The notes under the pieces were generated by a model. It was given only the letters and a program-made list of their open reading frames with translations, made no database searches and was not told the origin of the DNA. Both the position numbers and the translations under genes were made by a program. 64,000 bases of DNA from the NCBI GenBank assembly GCA_963556065.3, contig CAUVYH020000007.1:69079-133078 (forward strand), given 5' to 3'. This document shows positions 1 through 10,059 of this stretch, piece by piece. Numbering within the stretch: the stretch's first letter is position 1; each line of letters opens with the position of its first letter. Origin of the DNA: JBAXTE01 sp963556065. GTDB taxonomy: Bacteria; Bacteroidota; Bacteroidia; Bacteroidales; WCHB1-69.

Positions 1-744
1 TTCTGCTTCTGTAGGAAGACGATAATTCGGCAATAGAATTCCATCTTCAATTTTAACATTACGAAACTCTCCTGTTACAATATTCTGTAAACGTCTATCC
101 CCATTTCCTTCATATTCCGAATAAGTAAGATATGCATCAGTACTAAAGTAACCTTCAGCAGTTGGTTCGGGAACTAAATTAATAATGCCTTGTTCTACCA
201 GTATCATTTCGTTAACACGATCGGTTCTCCAAGAAGCATATTTAGAAGCTTGTGACCAAGAAACACCAACTACAGGATATTCTCGATAAGCGGGATAACG
301 AAGATAATAGTCCACGTAAGGTTCATTGTATGCCAATTTGTTACGCCAAACGAGCGTATCCGGCAAAGCTTGACGGTAAACCACACCTAAATCGGCAGGC
401 ATAAATACGCGATAAATCCAATGAAGATACTCTAAATAATCCAGATTTCTGATTTCCGTTTCATCCATGTAAAATGACGAAACCGTAACTTTTCTAGGAT
501 TATTATCCCAATCGCCCATTACATCTTGTTCGGTACGTCCCATTGTGAAAGATCCACCCTCGATAAGGACTAAGCCGGGGCCGGTCATTTGTTCATCGAA
601 GGGGGCAACTTCGAAGCCTCCGTTTGAAGCATTATTGTATTCCCATCCGGTTGTGTTTGATGCCTCATTTTTACGGCATGAAGTGAAAACCGACATAAGA
701 ACTACCGAAACTGCCGTTACAATTAATAATTTTGATTTATTCAT
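1..744 (-). CDS. gldK: T9SS ring lipoprotein GldK/PorK, C-terminus outside window
   Basis: The 5' 248 codons of a leftward gene are present; the rest lies off the left edge. The protein starts MNKSKLLIVTAVSVV and has a lipoprotein signal with Cys23 (FTSC). A formylglycine-generating-enzyme (SUMF1) type domain follows, with GPGLVLIEGGSFTMG and SSFYMDETEIRN, the pattern typical of GldK. In known systems GldK/PorK is an outer-membrane lipoprotein that forms the periplasmic ring of the type IX secretion system with GldN; it is not an active sulfatase activator. It lies directly downstream of porP on the same strand, matching the porP-K-L-M-N order, so gldL, gldM and gldN are expected off the left edge. 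The ATG at 742-744 is preceded by GGAGCAAC. Family assignment is firm; ring function is taken from the family. Confidence 0.9.
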   Translation of the reverse strand, partial: MNKSKLLIVTAVSVVLMSVFTSCRKNEASNTTGWEYNNASNGGFEVAPFDEQMTGPGLVLIEGGSFTMGRTEQDVMGDWDNNPRKVTVSSFYMDETEIRNLDYLEYLHWIYRVFMPADLGVVYRQALPDTLVWRNKLAYNEPYVDYYLRYPAYREYPVVGVSWSQASKYASWRTDRVNEMILVEQGIINLVPEPTAEGYFSTDAYLTYSEYEGNGDRRLQNIVTGEFRNVKIEDGILLPNYRLPTEAE

Positions 745-800
745 TGTTGCTCCTATTTTTATTATTTGATTGCAAATATAATACAATTATCTGATATTAA

Positions 801-1793
801 CTAAAACGATGGACAATTTATTGCACGAACTCTCCGCTTTTTATCGGGACACTTAAACTGATACATAAATGAGATTTCATGAGCACCACCGGTTACATTT
901 GTTAATTTTGAGACCGTTAAGTCATAAGTATATCCAAATTTAAAGGATTCTTGCTGTACTCCAAATAAAATAATAAACGCATCGCTATTTTGAAAATTTT
1001 GGCGAAACCAAAGGCCCGCTACAAATGGATAGCGGTTAAAATAAAACCCATAGTTAAGTTGCTGGAATTTCATTTGCTGTTGGTACATGATATTCGGAGA
1101 GATGCTAATATCGCTGATAGAGCGGGTTTTACGACTTTTTCGACGAATATCAAAGATATATCCGGCATGTGCTGTGAATTTTCGGGGAAGTTTACTAATA
1201 CTGATAAAACCTTCTTCCGGTTCGGTTAAGTGATGAACGGCAATACCCCCAAAGAAATTTTCAGTGTATCCCAGCAAACCTGCTGAAAAATCCGCATAAC
1301 CTTTTGTAACAGTTCCCGGCCGTTGCTCATTAGTGGCATAGACAAAACCATAACGTTCATCAATCATATCTCCAAAAGTAAGCTTATCCCAATCGAGTGA
1401 TTTCTGCTGATAAGTAGCCTGTAACGCAGCTCTCATCGAAAACTTGCGGCTTACATCCAGTTTATAAGAATACATTGCGCTCACACTATTGGTATTAATC
1501 GTACCTTGCCCGGCTCTATCCCCCATAAAAATCAGTCCTAATCCTCCCGAAAGTTTTTCAAAATGCTGATCGTAAGCAGCACTATAAGTCACAAATGTAC
1601 CGGTTATAGATGGCCACTGATCACGAAAATTAAGTACCATTCGCGGACATACGGCAGAACCGGCAAAAGCCGGATTCAGATAAATCGGGCTTGCATAAAA
1701 TTGAGAAAACTGCGGATCTTGAGCCTGCACATTTCCAATTATTAATAATGAAAACATCACCATTACACCCTTACAAAGTTGTTTCCTTGTCAT
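801..1793 (-). CDS. porP: T9SS outer-membrane protein PorP/SprF family
   Basis: The 330-residue protein has a signal peptide ending VQAQ and then the family start DPQFSQFYASPIYLNPAFAG, diagnostic of PorP/SprF. Members are outer-membrane beta-barrels; PorP is needed for T9SS function, and SprF proteins work with individual large cargo adhesins. Beta-strand-like alternation continues to the C-terminus. The ATG at 1791-1793 was chosen over an in-frame GTG 33 nt upstream because the signal peptide then begins normally (MTRKQLCKGVMVMFSLL). It is the gene before gldK on the same strand, with 56 nt between them, so they are probably one transcript. The adjacent core genes suggest the PorP role rather than a cargo-specific SprF. 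Confidence 0.88.
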   Translation of the reverse strand: MTRKQLCKGVMVMFSLLIIGNVQAQDPQFSQFYASPIYLNPAFAGSAVCPRMVLNFRDQWPSITGTFVTYSAAYDQHFEKLSGGLGLIFMGDRAGQGTINTNSVSAMYSYKLDVSRKFSMRAALQATYQQKSLDWDKLTFGDMIDERYGFVYATNEQRPGTVTKGYADFSAGLLGYTENFFGGIAVHHLTEPEEGFISISKLPRKFTAHAGYIFDIRRKSRKTRSISDISISPNIMYQQQMKFQQLNYGFYFNRYPFVAGLWFRQNFQNSDAFIILFGVQQESFKFGYTYDLTVSKLTNVTGGAHEISFMYQFKCPDKKRRVRAINCPSF

Positions 1794-2008
1794 ATATTCC
1801 CTACGTTTAAGACTACAATAATACACATATTTTTTTTATCCCACAAATTTAACTAAATATTTATCCGTTTTTTTTTATACTTTTTGAATTTCGGTCTAAA
1901 TATTTTTGCTTAAATTTTCAAAATTGACAGCTTGTTTAGTTTGTTCTTATCGTAACTTGTACGATAATTCTTAAATTAATGTTCCATATTAAATATCTTT
2001 TTTATTTT

Positions 2009-2016
2009 TATCTTTG
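2009..2016 (+). promoter_or_regulatory. Bacteroidota -7 promoter element for porU
   Basis: TATCTTTG matches the Bacteroidota -7 consensus TAnnTTTG and lies 72 nt before the porU start in an AT-rich divergent intergenic region. No convincing -33 TTTG is visible at standard spacing. Confidence 0.55.
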
Positions 2017-2088
2017 CAAAACAATAAAACCGATAAAAATTGTGTTATTACAAACAATTAATCTATCAACTCATTACAAAGACGAAAA

Positions 2089-5000
2089 ATGAAATTAGAA
2101 CATTGGGTACGCAATCTATTTTTTTTGTTATTAATAAGTGTATGCCATCCAATAATTGGTCAATCCGTATTATTTAAGGACACCATTCAATGGAAAGCAC
2201 CGATAAAAATTAATATATCAAAAGATTTGTCGTTTACTTCGTTACAATTTGAGGACGGAGCATTCCCTTCTGCAAGCAGTGTAAATCCAATATATTCACA
2301 TAAAAAGGCGATCGCTACCGGCACTAAAATTCAAGACATTAGGATTATTAAATTAAACACGGTTCCCATTTCAGACGAAGAGCGTATCGTTCTTAATGCT
2401 GCCAATGCCGACATTGACACATTATCTGTAAATGCTTCGATTTTTGCAGCACAAAAAAAACCGTTTTTAACTCTTAGCTTCAACCCCGTTATTAAAAACA
2501 AACAGACTCATAAGTTGGAAAAAGTAATCTCTTTTGAAATAGAAGTTACTCTTGCACCAAAGGCATCCTCCCCAAAAGGGCGAACTTATGCTGCCAACTC
2601 TGTATTAGCATCTGGAAAATGGTACAAATTCAGTACAATGAACGAGGGAGTGCATATTATAAGGAAGCAAGATGTGATTTCAATGGGGCTTGATCCTGCC
2701 TCTACGGACCCAGGATTAATATCTATTTTCGGAAATGGAGGGAGTCCATTAGCTGAAAACAATGCATATCCCCGAATCGATGACATTGCAGAATGCGCTG
2801 TATCAGTAGTTGGCGGAGGTGATGGAAGTTTCGACGACAGCGACTATGTTTTATTCTATGCAAAAAGTCCTGTGGGCTGGACCTACAATGTTTCAACATA
2901 CCAATACGATTACAAAAAAAATACGTTTAGCGATTACGCTTACTATTTCATAACTTTTGATGCATCTATCGGAACAAAAAAACGAATACAAACAACCCCG
3001 ACAGTTACTGATCCCATAACTCAAACCGTAACACAATATAATCGCTATTTTGCTTACGAAAAAGAGCATGTTAACTTAGCTAAATCGGGTAGTGACTGGT
3101 TAGGGGAAACTTTTGATTATACTACCTCCTACTCATTTCCATTTAGAATTTCCAACATAGATCTCAGCAAACCGATAAAAGCAGAAATAAAAGTTGCCGC
3201 AAATGCTTCTGCAAGTTCTACTTTTAATGTAAATATCGGCGGAGCAAACCAATCCATTTCTGTCGGTGCTGTTGCCAGCGGGTCTTTTGACCAAGCAATA
3301 GAGGCTTCTAATGTATTCAGCTTTTCTCCAACCTCTTCTATTGTAAATGTAAATATAAGTTATAATAAACCTACGACTTTAGCTGTTGGGTGGCTGAATA
3401 GAATTCTAATCAGCGCACAATGTAATTTATCTCAAACCGAGCCTCAATTAGTTATCCGTTACGATAGGGCGATAAACCAAGACGAAGTGCTTGAGTACAT
3501 AATTAATAACGGTCTATCGTCAACCGTATGGGATATTACCGACATTACAAATATTAAGAAAATACCTACAACAATTAATGGCAATAATATTTCTTTTGTC
3601 TCTCGTGCTGATACGCCCCATGAATTTGTGAGCTTTAACGGGCAAAGCTACTATTATTCTCCACAATATGTCGGCACTGTTGAAAATCAGAACTTACATG
3701 CTCTTCCTGCAGCTAATATGATCATTATTTCTCATTCTGATTTTATGTCTGAAGCTCTGCGATTAAAACACTTTCATGAAAGTGAACGAGGGCTATCCGT
3801 ACAAGTTGTTACTCCGAATCAAATTTATAATGAATTTGGCTCAGGCAGCCCTGATATTGTTGCCATTCGCGATTTTGTAAAAATGTGCTACGACAAAAAC
3901 GGTCCCGACGTATTGAAATATTTACTTCTTTTCGGTGATGCTTCCTACGACTATCGAAATACTTTAGGGCTAGGACAAAATTTTGTACCTACGTATGAAA
4001 ATGAGAATTCAACCAATCTATCCGAATCTTTTGACAGTGATGACTTCTTCGGACTATTGGACGACAACGAAGGCGGAGGATGTAGCGGGTTATTAGATAT
4101 TGGGATTGGACGATTTGTGGTAAAAACACCAACCGAAGCCCAGCAAATGGTGGATAAAACCATCCGGTATTGCAGTAAAACAGATCTAACCCGTAATCTT
4201 CCTGATGTAATTTCAAATTTTGGTGACTGGAAAAATATGATTACGGTAATAGGCGACGATGAAAACAATAACACCCACTTGGAAACAGCTATGGCCCTGT
4301 GCGACAGTGTAGAAAAAAACTATCCCAAGTACAACCTCGAAAAGATCTTTTTAGATGCTTATCCACAAGTATCCAATTCAGGAGGACAACGTTACCCTGA
4401 TGTGGAAAATGCAATAAACGAACGGATGAGAAAAGGCACTTTGTTAATGGCATACGTTGGGCATGGAGGGGAAGTTGGCTGGGCACACGAACGGATTTTA
4501 CGCATTTCGGACATCACCGGCTGGCAAAATAAATATAACCTCCCCGTTATGTTTACTGCGACCTGTGAATTTACCCGTTACGATGATCCTGCACGAGTAT
4601 CTGCAGGAGAAATGGTGCATTTGAATGCCAATGGAGGAGCTGTTGCATTATTTACGACTTCTCGGTTAGCATGGTCGCACACAAATGACAAATTAGGAAA
4701 AAACTTTTTTAATAATGCTTTTGCCGAATCAACAAGTAGTCAATATAACACACTGGGAAGTTTAATTCGAATTTCTAAAAACTTAGATCCAAGCGGATGG
4801 TCAAGTTTAAGAAATTTTGTACTCATCGGAGATCCTTCAATTCCATTGGCATTTCCAAAATATGAAGTAAAGACCACTTATATCAATCAAAGCCCAATCT
4901 CAGCTAAAACGTCAACAGTTCTTGCCAAGGGAAAAAGCATTTCAGAAAAGGGAGATCATAATTCAAAATCACCGTCTGATACCCTTAAAGCCTTATCGGC

Positions 5001-6003
5001 AGCCTCTATTAAAGGGATTATAACAGATCATACAAACACCAAGTTAACCAACTTTAATGGAGAAATCATGGTTACCGTTTATGATAAACCATCAATACTT
5101 CGAACCCTAGGCAATGATCCGGATAGTTATCCTGTTGACTTTACCTATCAAAAAAACATCATTTTTAAAGGAAAAGCAAAGGTAACAAATGGAGATTTCG
5201 AAGTATCATTTATTGTTCCAAAAGATATTAGCTATAACTATGGACAAGGAAAAATAAGCTATTATGCAAAATGTGATACCGCTGATGCTAACGGCTATTT
5301 TTCAGATTTCATTGTAGGCGGATATAGTGATAATCCGGTAATTGACAATACTCCTCCTACAATTAATCTGTTTTTAAACGACGAACATTTTGTAAACACA
5401 GGACTTACCAATGAAAACCCGCAATTTATTGCTCAAGTATCCGATTCCTCCGGTATAAATATCATGGGAAGCACTATTGGACACGATGCGGTAATTACTA
5501 TTGACGGACAAACTACAAACAGCATTGTTATCAACGACTATTTTGAAACAGAGTTGAACAGCTATCAGAAGGGTACTTTCCATTATCCTCTTAAAGATTT
5601 ATCGGAGGGGAAGCACACGCTCTCCTTTAAAGTTTGGGATATTCTGAATAATTCCTCCGAAAAAAGCATTGAATTTACTGTAGTAAAGCAAGCTCAATTA
5701 ACCCTAGATCATGTTCTTAACTATCCAAACCCATTTACCACACAGACTAACTTCTTTTTTGAACATAATCAGGCAGAATCAGTCCTTGACGCTAAAATTC
5801 AAATATTTACTATTACCGGAAAACTTGTAAAAACAATTGTTCAAAGTACACAAATGAATGGATTCAGATCGGAAGGAATTCCTTGGAACGGGACTGATGA
5901 ATATGGCGACAAATTAGCAAAAGGCGTTTATCTGTTTAAATTATCAGTGAAAACAAGCTCGGGTGGTTCTGCCGAAAAAATTGAGAAACTGGTAATTTTA
6001 TAA
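2089..6003 (+). CDS. porU: T9SS sortase PorU (C25 gingipain-like cysteine peptidase)
   Basis: The 1304-residue protein has a signal peptide (FFLLLISVCHPIIGQS), a long beta-rich N-terminal half, a C25 peptidase domain at roughly residues 540-930, and a C-terminal FlgD-like Ig region (LNYPNPFTTQTNFFFEHN, LAKGVYLFKLSV). The likely catalytic pair is His792 in AYVGHGGEVGW and Cys826 in FTATCEFTRYDDP. PorU is the cell-surface sortase that removes the C-terminal signal from T9SS cargo and attaches cargo to lipopolysaccharide. It is followed by porV, its partner in the attachment complex. Length is close to that of known PorU proteins. The frame is intact. Confidence 0.93.
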   Translation: MKLEHWVRNLFFLLLISVCHPIIGQSVLFKDTIQWKAPIKINISKDLSFTSLQFEDGAFPSASSVNPIYSHKKAIATGTKIQDIRIIKLNTVPISDEERIVLNAANADIDTLSVNASIFAAQKKPFLTLSFNPVIKNKQTHKLEKVISFEIEVTLAPKASSPKGRTYAANSVLASGKWYKFSTMNEGVHIIRKQDVISMGLDPASTDPGLISIFGNGGSPLAENNAYPRIDDIAECAVSVVGGGDGSFDDSDYVLFYAKSPVGWTYNVSTYQYDYKKNTFSDYAYYFITFDASIGTKKRIQTTPTVTDPITQTVTQYNRYFAYEKEHVNLAKSGSDWLGETFDYTTSYSFPFRISNIDLSKPIKAEIKVAANASASSTFNVNIGGANQSISVGAVASGSFDQAIEASNVFSFSPTSSIVNVNISYNKPTTLAVGWLNRILISAQCNLSQTEPQLVIRYDRAINQDEVLEYIINNGLSSTVWDITDITNIKKIPTTINGNNISFVSRADTPHEFVSFNGQSYYYSPQYVGTVENQNLHALPAANMIIISHSDFMSEALRLKHFHESERGLSVQVVTPNQIYNEFGSGSPDIVAIRDFVKMCYDKNGPDVLKYLLLFGDASYDYRNTLGLGQNFVPTYENENSTNLSESFDSDDFFGLLDDNEGGGCSGLLDIGIGRFVVKTPTEAQQMVDKTIRYCSKTDLTRNLPDVISNFGDWKNMITVIGDDENNNTHLETAMALCDSVEKNYPKYNLEKIFLDAYPQVSNSGGQRYPDVENAINERMRKGTLLMAYVGHGGEVGWAHERILRISDITGWQNKYNLPVMFTATCEFTRYDDPARVSAGEMVHLNANGGAVALFTTSRLAWSHTNDKLGKNFFNNAFAESTSSQYNTLGSLIRISKNLDPSGWSSLRNFVLIGDPSIPLAFPKYEVKTTYINQSPISAKTSTVLAKGKSISEKGDHNSKSPSDTLKALSAASIKGIITDHTNTKLTNFNGEIMVTVYDKPSILRTLGNDPDSYPVDFTYQKNIIFKGKAKVTNGDFEVSFIVPKDISYNYGQGKISYYAKCDTADANGYFSDFIVGGYSDNPVIDNTPPTINLFLNDEHFVNTGLTNENPQFIAQVSDSSGINIMGSTIGHDAVITIDGQTTNSIVINDYFETELNSYQKGTFHYPLKDLSEGKHTLSFKVWDILNNSSEKSIEFTVVKQAQLTLDHVLNYPNPFTTQTNFFFEHNQAESVLDAKIQIFTITGKLVKTIVQSTQMNGFRSEGIPWNGTDEYGDKLAKGVYLFKLSVKTSSGGSAEKIEKLVIL

Positions 6004-6102
6004 TTTCTATTTTTTAATACTTTCATTCTATACTCCCTTTATTATGAAGAATTATTTTTCTTCAACAAATGGTTCTCTGCAATAAAAATAAAATAAATTC
6101 GT

Positions 6103-6110
6103 TAACTTTG
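6103..6110 (+). promoter_or_regulatory. -7 promoter element for porV
   Basis: TAACTTTG fits the Bacteroidota -7 consensus and lies 24 nt before the porV ATG at 6135. It suggests porV can be transcribed separately from porU. Confidence 0.6.
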
Positions 6111-6134
6111 CACATAAATGCATAATTGATAACT

Positions 6135-7358
6135 ATGAATTATAATTTTTCAACGATCAAAAAGCTTGGTGTTGTGCTCATTATTTTGAGTTCCGCTAAA
6201 AGTTTCAGCCAAAGTGGAGATACTTGGCAATTAAATACAATTACTACGGCTGTACCCTTTTTGCAAGTAACTCCAGATGCACGCGGCGGAGCCATGGGAG
6301 ATATTGGAGCAGCCACAACTCCCGACTATAGTGCTCAATTCTCCAATCCATCAAAATACGTTTTTTCAGAAAAAAAATTTGGGATCGGCGTTTCATACAC
6401 TCCTTGGTTAAAAAAACTGGTTAACGATATCAGTTTACCCAGTTTAATGGGATATTATAAGATCGACAAAGCGAATGCAGTATCAGGATCCCTGCGCTAT
6501 TTTTCTCTGGGAAATATTAGTTTTACTGATGAAAACGGAGCTTCAAAAGGAGATTACAAGCCGAATGAGTTTGCAGTAGATGCGACATGGTCGCGATTGC
6601 TTACAAAACGAATGTCTATGGCTGTTACAGCCCGATATATATATTCGAACCTCACTTTAGGACAGGAAGTCGGCGGTGTCTCTACCAAAGCAGGGCAATC
6701 CGTCGCCGCAGATCTTTCGATGTACTACACCAAACCGCTAAAAATAAATGGGATAGCAAAATCAAATTTTTCTGTCGGGGCAAATATTTCAAACATCGGG
6801 GCTAAAATTGCATACACGGAAACAACCCGTAAAGATTTTCTTCCTACCAATTTAAAAATCGGCACCGGACTAAATCTTGATATTGATGAACACAACACGC
6901 TCAACATTGGAATTGACTTAAATAAATTATTAGTTCCAACACCACCTATATACAAACTCGATTCATTGGGACATACGGCGTTAGATGCGGCAGGCAACAA
7001 AATAATTGAGAGCGGTAAAGATCCTAACGTTTCAATCGTAACCGGCATAATTCAATCGTTTTATGATGCTCCCGGAGGAGCTTCCGAAGAATTTAAAGAA
7101 ATCAACTGGGGTATTGGAGCCGAATACTGGTACGAAAAACAATTTGCCGTTAGAGTTGGTTATTTCTTTGAAGATAAAACTAAAGGGAATCGTCAATTTT
7201 TTACGTTCGGAGCAGGGCTTCGTTATTCTACTTTTGGTTTGGATGTTTCTTATTTGGTCTCTAACCAACAAAATCCGTTGGCAAATACCTTACGCTTTAC
7301 GTTAAGCTTTGATTTTGATATGCTAAAAGGCGAAGACAGTAAGCCATCGATGAAATAA
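6135..7358 (+). CDS. porV: T9SS outer-membrane protein PorV (LptO)
   Basis: The 407-residue protein has a signal peptide (LGVVLIILSSAKSFSQ) and the FadL-like family start VPFLQVTPDARGGAMGDIG, which is diagnostic of PorV. PorV is an outer-membrane barrel that picks up cargo from the translocon and shuttles it to the PorU sortase. The ATG at 6135 is preferred over an in-frame TTG at 6126 because only 24 nt separate the -7 box from the ATG. The porU-porV-ispF order is also known from Porphyromonas. The barrel ends with alternating strands (FGLDVSYLV, LRFTLSFDF). The stop is 2 nt before ispF. Confidence 0.93.
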   Translation: MNYNFSTIKKLGVVLIILSSAKSFSQSGDTWQLNTITTAVPFLQVTPDARGGAMGDIGAATTPDYSAQFSNPSKYVFSEKKFGIGVSYTPWLKKLVNDISLPSLMGYYKIDKANAVSGSLRYFSLGNISFTDENGASKGDYKPNEFAVDATWSRLLTKRMSMAVTARYIYSNLTLGQEVGGVSTKAGQSVAADLSMYYTKPLKINGIAKSNFSVGANISNIGAKIAYTETTRKDFLPTNLKIGTGLNLDIDEHNTLNIGIDLNKLLVPTPPIYKLDSLGHTALDAAGNKIIESGKDPNVSIVTGIIQSFYDAPGGASEEFKEINWGIGAEYWYEKQFAVRVGYFFEDKTKGNRQFFTFGAGLRYSTFGLDVSYLVSNQQNPLANTLRFTLSFDFDMLKGEDSKPSMK

Positions 7359-7360
7359 TT

Positions 7361-7843
7361 ATGCGTGTAGGTTTTGGATTCGATACTCACCAGCTTGTTG
7401 AAAACCGACCTCTTATAATTGGAGGAATTTCGATTGAACATTACAAAGGTTCTCTCGGGCATTCAGATGGAGATGTGCTTATTCATGCCATTTGCGACGC
7501 ACTTTTAGGAGCGATGGGACTTGCAGACATCGGTACTTATTTTCCCGATTACAATCCTGAATTAGCCGGAATCGACAGTAAAATACTTCTGAAAAAAGTG
7601 GTTGATATTATGGACAGTGAAGGTTATGTAATTAGCAATATCGACACCACAATTGTGTTGCAAAAGCCCAAATTAATGCCCTTTATTCAGAAAATGAAAG
7701 AAATATTGTGTCCTCTTCTGTCCATCAATACCAACCAAATGGGTATCAAAGCTAAAACTTCGGAAAAGATGGGGTTTATCGGTCGAGAAGAAGGAGTTTC
7801 GGCATACGCCATTGTACTCATTTCAACAAAGACAAATTTATAA
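7361..7843 (+). CDS. ispF: 2-C-methyl-D-erythritol 2,4-cyclodiphosphate synthase
   Basis: IspF converts CDP-ME 2-phosphate to ME-2,4-cyclodiphosphate with release of CMP in the MEP isoprenoid pathway. At 160 residues it has normal family length. The metal-binding start GFGFDTHQL and the motif GSLGHSDGDVLIHAICDALLG are intact, as are the central GTYFPD and the C-terminal KTSEKMGFIGREEGV. It begins 2 nt after the porV stop and is almost certainly cotranscribed with it. ispE, another MEP-pathway gene, is about 19 kb away in this window. Confidence 0.96.
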   Translation: MRVGFGFDTHQLVENRPLIIGGISIEHYKGSLGHSDGDVLIHAICDALLGAMGLADIGTYFPDYNPELAGIDSKILLKKVVDIMDSEGYVISNIDTTIVLQKPKLMPFIQKMKEILCPLLSINTNQMGIKAKTSEKMGFIGREEGVSAYAIVLISTKTNL

Positions 7844-7885
7844 ACAAGTGTTCTTTACCCCTCCCTTAATATTTTCTATGAAAGG

Positions 7886-8536
7886 CTAATTTAAGATGGA
7901 CAGGTCAAAGTTTTCAAATCCATCAATGAGAACGTCAGCAATGCCCAATTTTGCTCTATTCTTTTCATTTGTGAGAGCAATGACTCTCATTCCTGCATTT
8001 TTAGCAGCTAAAACTCCCGAGTATGAATCCTCAAAAACTACACATTGTTGGGGTTGAATGGCTAGTTTTTGCGCAGTAGTCAAATATATCGACGGATCAG
8101 GCTTTCCTTTTACTTCGTTTTCTGCGGAAGAAATTGCATCAAAAAAATGAGCAATATCTAACTTATTAAAGACCATAGGTATAATGCTGCACGGGGAATT
8201 TGTAGCCAACCCTATCTTGTAGCCGCACAATTTAATCTTCTCCAATACAGACTTAGCTCCTCTAATCTCTGCTCCGTCCGTCTCAATTAAACGACCAACA
8301 TAATTGATAACTTTTTGCTCTACACTTTGTAAAGAAACATTCTTCCAGGGACTTTTCTCATACCAGAATCGGGTTACTTCGCCTGTAGTCATATACTTGG
8401 TTATTTCAGCATATTCGGAAGCTACATTTACCCCAAGCGATGAAAATATTTCATACTCCGCCCTTTTCCATAAAGGTTCCGAGTCAATAATTACTCCATC
8501 CATATCAAATATTACCGCTTCTGTTACTTTGCTCAT
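7886..8536 (-). CDS. HAD-family sugar-phosphate phosphatase, HxpB/YniC-like
   Basis: The 216-residue haloacid dehalogenase hydrolase has the nucleophile motif VIFDMDGVIIDSE (first Asp is the nucleophile), motif II as LATNS, a motif III lysine in KGKPDPSIY, and motif IV as VFEDSYSGVLAAKNAG. The cap sits between motifs I and II, as in beta-phosphoglucomutase-like phosphatases. The best family match by motif is 2-deoxyglucose-6-phosphate/hexitol phosphatase, but the substrate cannot be fixed from sequence. It converges with ispF (about 40 nt between ends) and has its own promoter region upstream. Confidence 0.85.
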   Translation of the reverse strand: MSKVTEAVIFDMDGVIIDSEPLWKRAEYEIFSSLGVNVASEYAEITKYMTTGEVTRFWYEKSPWKNVSLQSVEQKVINYVGRLIETDGAEIRGAKSVLEKIKLCGYKIGLATNSPCSIIPMVFNKLDIAHFFDAISSAENEVKGKPDPSIYLTTAQKLAIQPQQCVVFEDSYSGVLAAKNAGMRVIALTNEKNRAKLGIADVLIDGFENFDLSILN

Positions 8537-8583
8537 TATGTATTATCGTTTTACAGATTTATTAAAACTGATACCATTGCTAA

Positions 8584-10059
8584 TTATCTTTTATTCATTA
8601 ATTCCAGATAATCCTTTACAAAATAGACCCATTGGTCAAGTCGATCGAAAAGCTGCATTGTGGGAGGATACGGGATGATAACATCCGGTGAAACGCCAAT
8701 ATTATCAATCGGATGTTCGGGTAATCTGCGGGATCGTGTCATAGGAAAGATTAACCGATACTTGTTTGACGGCAAATTTTCTTGGATTGCGTTTGAATAA
8801 TCCAGAACTCCGGCAGTATTAGAATTTCCAAACAATGTCACTTTGGAACTTTGTTTGGATGAAAGCAAAAATTGCTCTGCCGAAGAAGCATTTCCTTCAT
8901 TTATGATAATGCCTATTTTTTTGGGGTACGGATAGATGGTGTCTTTTATTATCGTTTTATCGCTTCCCATCATCGGATGAATTACAAAACCTCCAATATT
9001 TTTCTTCATTTCCTTCAATAGTGCGTTTGTCCAGCGAAGCCCCTCTTCCCCATTACTGATTTCTCCTTTTTTAATGGCATCTTCATACATCTTAATATTA
9101 CTTTTGGTTGCATACCACTCTACCCCTTTACGCTCATAAGACTGAGTATAAACCAAATCGGACAGTATCTGATAGTAGTTATCCTGCCCACCCCCATTAT
9201 TTCTGATGTCAATAATCAAATTGGGCATAGATGTAATCTCCACCCAATGTTTCTTGGCCAACATCTCCGCATCATCATTCATAAAAGAAGGAATACGAAG
9301 ATAAAATGTACTGTCGGATAGTTTTAGTGCAAGTGGATATACATTCGATCCGTTGGGATATTCGGGAATATACGAATATAACAAAGCATCGTCTGCAACC
9401 GAAAAATCTGTTTTTCTTATAAATCGAGTGTCATCATGCAACTCCAGCACTTTTTTTTGAAGCCTTAACGAGGCTTTCCCTTTTTCCGGTTGAAAATCGG
9501 AATAGTCAGGATATGAAACCAGTTGGTATTCATCCTCACTGATTTTCGTAAAAGTGTATAGCAATTGATTTTTCACACAGTTTCTATACGAAAGTGAAAC
9601 CCCTAAATAATTGGATGAATTGATATTTTTTACAATAATAATATCCCCCCCAAATGAGTGCCAAATACCTTCAATAGAAATGCTATCGGGTTTTAAAAGG
9701 GCTATGGAATCGACATTCAGAACTACCGTTTTGGGTTTCGCTATTGAGGCGTTTTCCGAGCCCTGAGATAACCATATACGCTGAATCCGAAGATGATGAT
9801 CCTTAAACCAATCGGCATACGACGAAAGATAAATCCCGCAGGAGTCCGGATGAATTTTGATCTTATTACGGATAGATTGCCCCAATTGGAGTAATTCCAG
9901 TTTTGTTTTAGGGGTCACCTTGTCGCGGTATCCGGGATAATCCACTTTGATTTTTTGAACCAGAAAATCGAAGTCTTTGACACAATCGCAGGTTTGTGAT
10001 TGTAGATTACCCGCTAAGCCAACAAAAAAGGCTAATAGGGCTAAGGTTCTCGCTACCAT
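8584..10059 (-). CDS. Secreted S41-family (C-terminal processing) peptidase
   Basis: The 491-residue protein has a signal peptide (LALLAFFVGLAGNLQSQ) and a C-terminal S41 domain. LIIDIRNNGGGQDNYYQIL is the conserved strand-loop of this family, and Ser in EGNASSAEQFLLSSKQ is the probable nucleophile. A conventional PDZ domain is not obvious in the N-terminal half, which resembles bacterial tricorn-like or retinol-binding-like S41 proteins. It is probably periplasmic or surface exposed. The start ATG is unambiguous. The gene stands alone on this strand with 47 nt to the HAD gene downstream. Substrate unknown. Confidence 0.85.
   Translation of the reverse strand: MVARTLALLAFFVGLAGNLQSQTCDCVKDFDFLVQKIKVDYPGYRDKVTPKTKLELLQLGQSIRNKIKIHPDSCGIYLSSYADWFKDHHLRIQRIWLSQGSENASIAKPKTVVLNVDSIALLKPDSISIEGIWHSFGGDIIIVKNINSSNYLGVSLSYRNCVKNQLLYTFTKISEDEYQLVSYPDYSDFQPEKGKASLRLQKKVLELHDDTRFIRKTDFSVADDALLYSYIPEYPNGSNVYPLALKLSDSTFYLRIPSFMNDDAEMLAKKHWVEITSMPNLIIDIRNNGGGQDNYYQILSDLVYTQSYERKGVEWYATKSNIKMYEDAIKKGEISNGEEGLRWTNALLKEMKKNIGGFVIHPMMGSDKTIIKDTIYPYPKKIGIIINEGNASSAEQFLLSSKQSSKVTLFGNSNTAGVLDYSNAIQENLPSNKYRLIFPMTRSRRLPEHPIDNIGVSPDVIIPYPPTMQLFDRLDQWVYFVKDYLELMNKR

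Noticed and set aside
1..744. GldK as an active sulfatase-modifying factor
   Set aside because: The fold is shared, but the lipoprotein signal and porP neighbour show the T9SS ring protein.
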